Positions 1-4,561 of a stretch of DNA of 5,895 bases are shown piece after piece; the stretch's first letter is position 1; each line of letters begins with the position of its first letter. The stretch is taken from contig NZ_JNJP01000142.1 of assembly GCF_000701705.1 (NCBI RefSeq), positions 1 through 5,895 on the forward strand, in the 5' to 3' direction. The notes under the pieces are model-generated. The model searched no databases and had not been told where the DNA came from. It saw only the letters and a list, made by a program, of their open reading frames with translations. Origin of the DNA: Bilophila wadsworthia ATCC 49260. GTDB lineage: Bacteria; Desulfobacterota; Desulfovibrionia; Desulfovibrionales; Desulfovibrionaceae. The position numbers and the translations under genes are program-made.

Positions 1-47
1 AAACCTCTCCCCCTCCTCTCCAAAGACTTTCGACCTTATCGAATCCC
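1..47 (-). repeat. G-rich intergenic repeat, copy A (truncated by window edge)
   Basis: Read on the minus strand, this stretch begins with the core GGGATTCGATAA (plus-strand 36-47), continues through a GTCGAAAGTCTTTGGAG segment, then a G-rich run, and leaves the window at position 1. The same core and order recur on the plus strand at 2143-2180 and 5814-5850. Similarity to the 2138 copy seems to extend a little further, to a shared AAAACCG at about 54-60. The hairpin tail present in the other copies would lie left of the window. It is probably a member of a dispersed palindromic family of the REP/BIME kind; the family itself is unnamed here. Confidence 0.7.
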
Positions 48-66
48 CACTGCCGGTTTTCCCCGT

Positions 67-104
67 AAAAACAAAGCCCGAACGAAATCCGTTCAGGCTT
101 TGTT
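67..104 (-). terminator. Rho-independent terminator, probably bidirectional
   Basis: An inverted repeat pairs 70-84 with 90-104 around a five-base loop. On the minus strand the single mismatch (79/95) becomes a G-U wobble, so the 15-pair stem is complete there, and it runs into a run of five T (71 to 67). This is a standard intrinsic terminator for the oxidoreductase gene ending at 260, 156 bases upstream. On the plus strand the stem is followed by only a short T-rich stretch, so it may also stop a convergent gene lying left of the window. Confidence 0.8.
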
Positions 105-170
105 CTGCGGCTCCGGGGAACTTGCATCAGGGCTGGGCTTCCGCGCCGCCCCGCCCGCTGCCCGCCCCGT

Positions 171-255
171 TTATGAAAGTCTTGGGAGGGGAGGGATGGG
201 GTTTGGGGAAGGGAGGGGAAGCCCTTCTCCAGAAGGGTTCCCCTCCCTTCCCCAA
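171..255 (+). repeat. G-rich intergenic repeat, copy B, with terminal hairpin
   Basis: The copy starts with a degraded head (GAAAGTCTTGGGAGGGG from about 176), continues through a G-rich body (runs of three to four G at about 184-208), and ends in a long inverted repeat. In that repeat 203-228 pairs with 231-255, with one bulged G at 221 and a tiny loop; arm one opens with GGGGAAGGGAGGGGAA. The GGGATTCGATAA core of the other copies is missing. The hairpin ends only four bases from the stop codon of the minus-strand gene at 260, so it forms in that gene's 3' untranslated RNA. There is no U-run after it, so it looks more like an RNA-end or boundary structure than a classic terminator. Confidence 0.75.
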
Positions 256-259
256 TCTT

Positions 260-1663
260 CTACTCCTTCCCTTCGCCCTTCCCGAACTTCCTCACAATGG
301 CCTTGGCAGGGATGATGCCGGTGGCGGCTGCGGACACGATGTTGCCGGACACGCCGGGGCCGTCGCCCGCCACGAAAAGGTTGGAAACGGATGTTTCAAG
401 ATCGCTGGACGTGGCAACCTGTGTGGAGAAGAACTTGATCTCCGGCGCGTAGAGCAAGGTCGAATCGTCGGCGATGCCCGGCACGACCAAGTTGAGCTGC
501 TCCAGCCCTTCCACAAGGTTGGTCACGATGCGGCCCGGCAGCGCCATAGCGATGTCGCCGGGCGTGACTTCGGTCAGGGTGGGCTCGACGTAGCCGTTAT
601 GGATGCGCTGCCATGTTGAACGCCGCCCGCGCCGCAGGTCCCCGAGACGCTGGAGGATGGGCTTGCCGCCGCCGATGAGCGAGGCGAGCCTGCCGATGGC
701 GACGCCGTACCCGTGGCTGTCGGACACGGGATCGGTCAGGATCACCTTGGACAGGAACGCGAAGTTCGTATTGTCCGACTTGCGGTTGCGGTAGGCGTGC
801 CCGTTTACGCACACGAAATCCTGATAGTTCTCAAGCGTGATGAACCCGGCGGGGTTGGTGCAGAACGTGCGCGTCTGGTCGTCGTAACGCTGCGTCTGTA
901 CAAAAAAGGTGGGATCGTAAATGACATTGGTGAGATCCGACATCACGTCGTTGTGCGTTTCCACACGCACGCCCACTTCGATGCCGCGCTGCTGGAGCTC
1001 CATGCCGTACTTCTTGGCCATGTCGCCCATCCAGTCCGCCCCCACGCGACCCGGCGCAAGGATCGCGGCCCGGCAGCGCAGTTCGCCCTTGTCGGTGATC
1101 AGGCCGCGCACTTCGCCGTCCTCGACGATGACGTGCCTGACATCCTCGCCCGTACGGATGGACACGCCGCGCTCACGGAGCGCTTCGCACATGCCGTCGA
1201 TATGATTCGGCAGGCAATCGCTCCCCAGATGCTTCTGACGGATGAGCAGCAGATCGATGCCGTGTTTTTTGGCTTCCTTGCGGATGGATTTGGCATTCTC
1301 CATGTCCGAGGGAAATACCGGGGCCGTCATGCCGAAACGGTCAAAAATGGCCTCCGTCTCTTCGATAAGGCTTTCCGCTTCGGAGCGGGGCATGAACTGG
1401 GTGAGATCGGTCTTGCCGAGCTTGTGGATGAAGTTCAGCTTGCCGTCCGAGAACAGCCCGCCTCCGCCCATCCCCGAAAGGATATGGCAGGGGTCGCACT
1501 TCATGCATTTCTTGGCCTTGCCGAGCGGACAGCCGCGCTTCTTGACCATGTTGCCGCGCTCCACAATGCACACCGACAAATCCGAATGGTCGGCCAGCCA
1601 CCAAGCCGCGAACAGCCCGGCAGGGCCGCCGCCCACGATGATGACGTCAAACGTGTTCGACAT
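260..1663 (-). CDS. NAD(P)/FAD-dependent oxidoreductase (COG2509-like), 467 aa
   Basis: Predicted soluble flavoprotein; substrate and partner unknown. Residues 6-16 form the nucleotide-binding beta strand and GxGxxG-type loop (VIIVGGGPAG), and an acidic E-R pair at 35-36 ends the second strand. A four-cysteine cluster follows (C45, C53, C56, C59, spacing x7-x2-x2), running directly into a glycine-rich G-M-G-G-G-G-L-F-S-D-G-K segment (64-75). That order is what I recall of COG2509 FAD-dependent dehydrogenases. The C-terminal VAGDG motif (431-435), followed by a glycine/alanine-rich helix, is the usual second FAD-contacting element. The cysteines could bind an Fe-S cluster, but this is inference. 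I chose the ATG at 1663 because GGAGG lies six bases upstream and the flavin fold starts at once; an in-frame extension to 1819 has no such support. The gene stands alone, with a terminator at 67-104 downstream. Fold confidence is high, function unknown. Confidence 0.9.
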   Translation of the reverse strand: MSNTFDVIIVGGGPAGLFAAWWLADHSDLSVCIVERGNMVKKRGCPLGKAKKCMKCDPCHILSGMGGGGLFSDGKLNFIHKLGKTDLTQFMPRSEAESLIEETEAIFDRFGMTAPVFPSDMENAKSIRKEAKKHGIDLLLIRQKHLGSDCLPNHIDGMCEALRERGVSIRTGEDVRHVIVEDGEVRGLITDKGELRCRAAILAPGRVGADWMGDMAKKYGMELQQRGIEVGVRVETHNDVMSDLTNVIYDPTFFVQTQRYDDQTRTFCTNPAGFITLENYQDFVCVNGHAYRNRKSDNTNFAFLSKVILTDPVSDSHGYGVAIGRLASLIGGGKPILQRLGDLRRGRRSTWQRIHNGYVEPTLTEVTPGDIAMALPGRIVTNLVEGLEQLNLVVPGIADDSTLLYAPEIKFFSTQVATSSDLETSVSNLFVAGDGPGVSGNIVSAAATGIIPAKAIVRKFGKGEGKE

Positions 1664-1669
1664 ACAAAT

Positions 1670-1674
1670 CCTCC
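1670..1674 (-). promoter_or_regulatory. Ribosome binding site of the oxidoreductase
   Basis: GGAGG on the minus strand, six bases before the ATG at 1663. It settles the start against the longer in-frame reading. Confidence 0.8.
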
Positions 1675-1702
1675 AAAAAGGATAATAAGCGGGGAAGACA
1701 AG

Positions 1703-1722
1703 AAAAAGCCCGCAGGCGCGGG
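1703..1722 (-). terminator. Small terminator-like hairpin in the oxidoreductase leader
   Basis: On the minus strand CCCGC, loop GCCT, GCGGG is followed by C and five T. It sits 40 bases before the start codon at 1663 and just ahead of the ribosome site. It may be the end of an upstream transcript or an attenuator that must be bypassed for oxidoreductase expression. The stem is short (five G-C pairs), so efficiency is uncertain. Confidence 0.5.
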
Positions 1723-1733
1723 ATCGTAGGATA

Positions 1734-1762
1734 AGCATGCACGGTTTCGGAACACCTGTCAA
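1734..1762 (-). promoter_or_regulatory. Weak candidate promoter of the oxidoreductase
   Basis: A perfect TTGACA (-35, at 1757-1762 on the minus strand) is followed after 17 bases by CATGCT, a poor -10 match (three of six). If used, transcription would begin at about 1727, directly in front of the 1703-1722 hairpin, which would then be too close to the RNA start to terminate. The promoter may lie elsewhere. Confidence 0.2.
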
Positions 1763-1845
1763 ACGCCCGCCGGATTCTATCACTCCCCGGTTCCATCGCC
1801 CCATGCGGACAACATCCACACTTCAAAAAACATTTCTCCCATCGC

Positions 1846-1897
1846 AAAAAAGAAGGCCCGCAAGGCAATGGTTTCCAACCACCGCCTACCGGCCTTC
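1846..1897 (-). terminator. Compound hairpin with T6 run; terminator or 3' end of a small RNA
   Basis: On the minus strand an outer stem GAAGGCC / GGCCTTC (1891-1897 with 1852-1858) encloses an inner ten-pair stem GGCGGTGGTT / AACCATTGCC (1877-1886 with 1864-1873, two G-U pairs, loop GGA). Six T follow at once (1851 to 1846). This is a strong intrinsic-terminator layout, but the nearest upstream minus gene ends at 2253, about 355 bases away. It could end a long 3' untranslated region of that gene, or a short untranslated RNA. A weak candidate -10 for the latter is TACAAT at 1959-1964. Confidence 0.6.
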
Positions 1898-2137
1898 AAT
1901 GCGCTTCTCCCCACACTGCGAACCGTTCCTCTTGACCGTGTCCCAACAAAGGATTGATATTGTATTTCTTGAAATTCCAAAAAGATAACGAATAAAACAC
2001 CTTAACCGTGGAACCCTCCAAAGGGAAAACGAGAGAAAGACGCTGTATTTTCAGTATGCTGTGGATATGAAGCAACCACAGCCCATGACAGCGCCTTCCC
2101 CTTCACTGCCTTTCTTTGGCAAACAGGGAAAACCGTT

Positions 2138-2238
2138 GAACAGGGATTCGATAAGGTCAAAAATCTTGGGAGGGGAAGGGGGAGGCTTGGAGGGGGGAGG
2201 GGAACCCTTCTCTAGAAAGGTTCCCCTCCCCCCTCCAA
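2138..2238 (+). repeat. G-rich intergenic repeat, copy C (most complete)
   Basis: Its head GAACAGGGATTCGATAA (2138-2154) is identical over 17 bases to the head of the copy at 5809. Then come an A-rich link (AAAAATCTT), a G-rich body (2168-2185), and a 25-position inverted repeat pairing 2187-2211 with 2214-2238 with a single mismatch (2207/2218), which is a G-U pair on the minus strand. The hairpin ends 14 bases past the stop codon of the lipoprotein gene (2253), the same arrangement as copy B next to the oxidoreductase gene. Confidence 0.8.
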
Positions 2239-2252
2239 TTTCCCACAACAAT

Positions 2253-3176
2253 TTACTTCCCGAACGTCACGCGCATGTCGCTGTCGACGAACACGTCCGC
2301 CTGCATGTTCTTGCCGACGGCCTGCGCCGCGGCGGTGGCAAGCTGAGGGAGGATTTCGTAGGTATTGCCCTTTGAGCCGCCGCTCGTCACCACAACGCGC
2401 CAAAGCACGGCCCCGCCCGGGACGCCCTGCGACGCGGAGGCCAACAGCGGAGGCGCGTAGGGCGGCTCCTGATCGGGATCCGCCCCCGTCGCCTTCAACG
2501 GGGCGGCATAGGGGGGCTTGCTGAGGGCTTCCCCTTCAAGCGCAATCGGCGGCGCATACGGCCCCTTGGAAGGATCGCCGTCCGGCTTCGCCGCAGGCGC
2601 GGGCTTGGAGGCGATGCCCGAAGGCTTCGCGGCGGGAAGCAATGCCTCCAGCGTGGCCTTGGGCAACGCATCGGCACGCAAGGCTTCCACGACCAATACG
2701 CGGGAATAAATGGCCTGAATGCTTGGCTCGGGCACATAGAACGCCTGCCGTGCATACCCGAACGGCCCCCTGTGCCACGGGGAAGAACCAAAACCGATCC
2801 CTGTACCGAAACTCAGGCCGGGGCGATAAAAAGGATCGGCCCGTTCCGTGATGTACTGCGGCCCGTCGGTCATCCACCAGATCCGCACCAGCACGTCGGC
2901 TTCGGCGGCTTGATCGGGATTGGAAAGCCACTTCCAATTATACAGCGAAAGCGCCGTGGCAAGCGGCACCGACACAGTCTGGAGCCCGGAAAGCGTTTCC
3001 GGAGCGGAAGCGGAAAGCGCAGGCCCCGGCACAGCCGCCCACGAGAGCTTCGTAGGCACCGGGGTCGCTTCCGCATTGGCCTGAATCGTAGCCGCGACCC
3101 TGTATCCGCAACCGGAAGTCACCACGGAAACAAGGCTCAAAATAAGCCATAGGGCAAGAATCCCTGAACGCTTCAT
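2253..3176 (-). CDS. DUF4136-like lipoprotein with Pro/Ala-rich insertion, 307 aa
   Basis: Predicted lipid-anchored envelope protein of unknown role. The N-terminus has a short basic start, a hydrophobic stretch (6-19) and a lipobox T-S-G-C with the acylated cysteine at C23. Residues 70-105 (La-like helix, then EADVLVRIWW) and 140-168 resemble the DUF4136 pattern of an 'aDl.v' strand followed by a 'g.l.id..da' strand; 256-263 (AVLWRVVV) fits the closing strand. Between the last two lies an insertion of about 85 residues rich in Ala, Pro and Lys, containing three spaced copies of a PYA(P/A)P motif (205-210, 221-226, 238-243, period 16-17). The region 115-145 is Gly/Pro/Phe-rich. The start at 3176 has GGAGG five bases upstream. 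A candidate promoter lies at 3248-3276, so it may be transcribed separately from the small gene upstream. Lipoprotein call is good, family call moderate. Confidence 0.8.
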   Translation of the reverse strand: MKRSGILALWLILSLVSVVTSGCGYRVAATIQANAEATPVPTKLSWAAVPGPALSASAPETLSGLQTVSVPLATALSLYNWKWLSNPDQAAEADVLVRIWWMTDGPQYITERADPFYRPGLSFGTGIGFGSSPWHRGPFGYARQAFYVPEPSIQAIYSRVLVVEALRADALPKATLEALLPAAKPSGIASKPAPAAKPDGDPSKGPYAPPIALEGEALSKPPYAAPLKATGADPDQEPPYAPPLLASASQGVPGGAVLWRVVVTSGGSKGNTYEILPQLATAAAQAVGKNMQADVFVDSDMRVTFGK

Positions 3177-3181
3177 GTTCG

Positions 3182-3186
3182 CCTCC
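3182..3186 (-). promoter_or_regulatory. Ribosome binding site of the DUF4136-like lipoprotein
   Basis: GGAGG on the minus strand, five bases before the ATG at 3176, embedded in CAGGGAGGCGAAC. Confidence 0.75.
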
Positions 3187-3196
3187 CTGACCCGTT

Positions 3197-3217
3197 CCGG
3201 AAACGGCGCGTTTCCGG
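3197..3217 (-). other. Leader hairpin before the lipoprotein ribosome site
   Basis: CCGGAAAC (3197-3204) pairs perfectly with GTTTCCGG (3210-3217) around a five-base loop. No T-run follows in either direction, so it is not a standard terminator. It lies ten bases upstream of the GGAGG of the lipoprotein gene, and a second weaker hairpin (3225-3230 with 3237-3242) precedes it, so the leader RNA is likely folded. It could stabilise the message or tune translation. Confidence 0.45.
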
Positions 3218-3247
3218 CGGGCGCTCCTGCGCGACGGCAGGAAGGAG

Positions 3248-3276
3248 ATCATACGAGAAAGCGCAACAGCCCGCAA
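3248..3276 (-). promoter_or_regulatory. Candidate sigma-70 promoter of the lipoprotein gene
   Basis: On the minus strand TTGCGG (3271-3276) is followed after exactly 17 bases by TATGAT (3248-3253), five of six to TATAAT. The -35 is weak (three of six). Transcription would start near 3241, giving a leader of about 65 bases that includes both small hairpins. Confidence 0.35.
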
Positions 3277-3319
3277 TTGTTCCTGACCGACGCGCCCCCG
3301 GAACCGAACATGGACAGGT

Positions 3320-3724
3320 TCAACGCGACAAACGTTCGGGGAGAAGTTTCCAGTACCATGAGCCCACTTCCGTTTCAGGATCGCCCCACTCTTCCGACGT
3401 CTCGAAAAACTCCAAGAGGCGGCGTTCTTCCCCTTCCTCGGGCAGGTCGGGAAAAGCCAACCGTTTCGCACGGAAAATCAAAGCCAAATCCTCCAGCAGA
3501 TTCATCCAGTGGCTCTCGTCATCATGCGGAAGGGTTGCCAATTCGTTGAAAAAATGCTTAGCAAACGTCATGTCTTCGGTTATGCAGGAGTCGAGCGTGT
3601 CGGCCAATTCGCAAGCACGGCGCAACCCTCCGAGAACCAAAGCTCCCGTTCGGGCCTGTTCCACAGGCAAGTCCAAAAGCCGGTCACGAGCAACCTTGAT
3701 GGCCGGTACCTTGTGTCGAAACAT
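3320..3724 (-). CDS. Hypothetical small soluble protein, 134 aa
   Basis: I do not recognise a family. The product has no signal peptide or membrane segment and reads as mostly helical. The first third is basic (K and R through residue 36), the middle (37-90) carries a long amphipathic stretch with E-L-A-D-T-L-D and H-F-F-N-E-L, and the last third (95-118) is strongly acidic. Two cysteines (C38, C47) are not in a recognisable motif. Two ATG codons lie side by side; I chose the second (3724) because GGAGG is five bases before it but only two bases before the first (3727). The gene is divergent from the TPR lipoprotein, with a 21-base gap, and lies 143 bases upstream of the DUF4136-like gene on the same strand. 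Any promoter must lie in the A+T-rich tract at 3739-3814, inside the start of the opposite gene. A local regulator is possible but not shown by sequence. Confidence 0.7.
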   Translation of the reverse strand: MFRHKVPAIKVARDRLLDLPVEQARTGALVLGGLRRACELADTLDSCITEDMTFAKHFFNELATLPHDDESHWMNLLEDLALIFRAKRLAFPDLPEEGEERRLLEFFETSEEWGDPETEVGSWYWKLLPERLSR

Positions 3725-3729
3725 CATTA

Positions 3730-3738
3730 CCTCCGGAG
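3730..3738. promoter_or_regulatory. Palindrome serving as Shine-Dalgarno for two divergent genes
   Basis: The palindrome CTCCGGAG (3731-3738) supplies GGAGG on the minus strand (3730-3734), five bases before the ATG at 3724, and GGAG on the plus strand (3735-3738), seven bases before the ATG at 3746. It fixes both start choices. Confidence 0.65.
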
Positions 3739-3814
3739 TTACTATATGATAATGAATATAGAAAGTTTTAACATTAGTAAAAATGTTCTATATAAGCTTA
3801 TAAATAAAATCAAT
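3739..3814. promoter_or_regulatory. A+T-rich tract with overlapping inverted repeats; likely promoter/operator
   Basis: Of 76 bases only 12 are G or C, against roughly 60% G+C on either side. It contains three inverted repeats: ATATAGAA / TTCTATAT (3756-3763 with 3786-3793), AACATT / AATGTT (3770-3775 with 3782-3787, six apart), and the 12-base palindrome TATAAGCTTATA (3791-3802). On the minus strand TATATT (3755-3760) is a fair -10 for the small gene starting at 3724, and TTGATT (3808-3813) is a fair -35 for another option. The tract also encodes the first 23 residues of the TPR lipoprotein reading. This dual use points to a regulatory segment. Confidence 0.5.
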
Positions 3815-4408
3815 CCTGTCCGATTCCGGTCGATTGCGGGAGGGCTGGCCCTGTTGTCCATCCTCGCGCTGCCCGGCTGTTCGCTGCTGGAGCCGGAAAA
3901 GATGCCCCCCAAGCCCGCCAACCCCACGGGCGTGTCGGGCAAGCATGACCCGCAGGCCGAACAGCTTTTCGCAAAAGCACATGTCCTTTGGAAAGGCGAG
4001 ACGTGTACCGACCCGGAAAAAGCGCTGGAATACCTTGACGAAGCACTGAAAATCGAGCCCGATTACCCACAGGCGCTGATCCGCCGCGGGCTGGCCCTGA
4101 GCCAGCTCGGGTACGCCGACGACGCCTTCGATGATCTGACGAAAGCCATCCGGCTCGAACCTTCAGCGGAGGCGTATCTCTCGCGGGGGATCTGCCTGCT
4201 CCAGCAGGGGAACACCGCCGGGGCCCGCAAGGATCTGGAAGAAGCCTTGCGCCGCGACGACAGATCCTATCGCGTGTGGAACATCCTCGGAGCGGTTTCC
4301 CTCAAAGAGGGCAAGGAGCAAGAGGCCTGCGAGGCCTTCGAAAAGGCCTGCTCCTCCGGCGATTGCGCTGGCATTGAAGCCGCCCGCCGCGAAAAAATCT
4401 GCAAATAG
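3746..4408 (+). CDS. TPR-repeat lipoprotein, 220 aa
   Basis: Predicted envelope lipoprotein with a helical repeat domain for protein binding; partner unknown. Residues 26-45 form a basic then hydrophobic segment ending in the lipobox L-P-G-C with lipidation at C45. About 23 Pro-rich residues follow, then four TPR-like units at roughly 69-104, 107-140, 141-172 and 174-207, with typical small-residue and A/Y/L positions (for example Y-P-Q-A-L-I-R-R-G-L-A). The last unit ends in a cysteine-bearing stretch C195, C202, C207 (G-D-C-A-G) and C219 at the C-terminus. ATG 3746 was chosen for the GGAG seven bases before it; ATG 3752 is an alternative. The resulting signal peptide is unusually long (44 residues), and its first part comes from A+T-rich DNA. 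No ATG, GTG or TTG lies between 3755 and the hydrophobic core. The domain call is strong, the exact start less so. Confidence 0.85.
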   Translation: MIMNIESFNISKNVLYKLINKINPVRFRSIAGGLALLSILALPGCSLLEPEKMPPKPANPTGVSGKHDPQAEQLFAKAHVLWKGETCTDPEKALEYLDEALKIEPDYPQALIRRGLALSQLGYADDAFDDLTKAIRLEPSAEAYLSRGICLLQQGNTAGARKDLEEALRRDDRSYRVWNILGAVSLKEGKEQEACEAFEKACSSGDCAGIEAARREKICK

Positions 4409-4550
4409 CCGCCGACTCCCGGCACGGCCGTGTTTTTCCGCTGTTTTCCTTACGTAAACGGCGCGGCTTTACCTCCGCTGTCAAAGTCGGTAGAGAAAAC
4501 GGGAAAACGCAGCCGCCGAAGGGGTACTCCGCCCCACGGGCCGCATCACC

Positions 4551-4555
4551 GAGGT
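4551..4555 (+). promoter_or_regulatory. Ribosome binding site of the VKOR-Trx gene
   Basis: GAGGT six bases before the ATG at 4562. It supports this start over the longer in-frame reading from 4430. Confidence 0.65.
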
Positions 4556-4561
4556 ACTGGC

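Larger units (their letters stand above)
1664..2252. other. 589-base noncoding stretch with structured elements
   Basis: I find no convincing gene in either direction. The open frames present lack a usable ribosome site and look like chance frames. The stretch holds, from right to left: the G-rich repeat copy C (2138-2238); a weak hairpin pairing 2058-2064 with 2076-2082; a TATCAATCCTTTG site on the minus strand near 1945-1960 that fits the IHF consensus and could be chance; a compound hairpin with a T6 run (1846-1897); a TTGACA (1757-1762); and a small GC hairpin with T5 (1703-1722). It is therefore mostly the 3' region of the lipoprotein gene plus the leader or promoter region of the oxidoreductase, possibly with a small RNA. 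Confidence 0.6.

Noticed and set aside
713..1729. Long plus-strand open frame opposite the oxidoreductase gene (338 residues)
   Set aside because: It is antisense to a clear flavoprotein, rich in His/Ala/Arg as expected of a shadow frame in GC-rich DNA, and has no recognisable domain.
1664..1819. In-frame N-terminal extension of the oxidoreductase (52 extra residues)
   Set aside because: The flavin-binding fold starts right after the ATG at 1663, which has a well-placed GGAGG. The extension would be translated across the leader hairpin and resembles no domain.
1780..1842. Short minus-strand peptide (20 residues with two Trp) ahead of the 1703-1722 hairpin, as a leader peptide for attenuation
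   Set aside because: No proper ribosome site precedes either ATG, no run of one regulatory codon is present, and the downstream gene is not an amino-acid biosynthesis gene.
1932..1961. Plus-strand promoter TTGACC-N18-GATATT
   Set aside because: The -35 is good but the -10 is only four of six, and no plus-strand gene or RNA follows for it to serve.
2938..3471. 177-residue minus-strand frame overlapping the lipoprotein and small-protein genes
   Set aside because: It overlaps two better-supported genes out of frame and lacks a ribosome site and any domain.
4420..4438. Terminator between the TPR lipoprotein and VKOR-Trx genes (CGGC/GCCG followed by TGTTTTT)
   Set aside because: The stem is only four pairs with a three-base loop and the T-run is interrupted; too weak to annotate, although partial termination is possible.
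4470..4498. Promoter TTTACC-N17-TAGAGA before the VKOR-Trx gene
   Set aside because: Both boxes match poorly (four and three of six), which is not above chance in this sequence.
4430..4561. Upstream in-frame start of the VKOR-Trx gene at 4430
   Set aside because: The extra 44 residues are basic and unlike the family, the start has no ribosome site, and it would place a long charged arm before membrane segment one.
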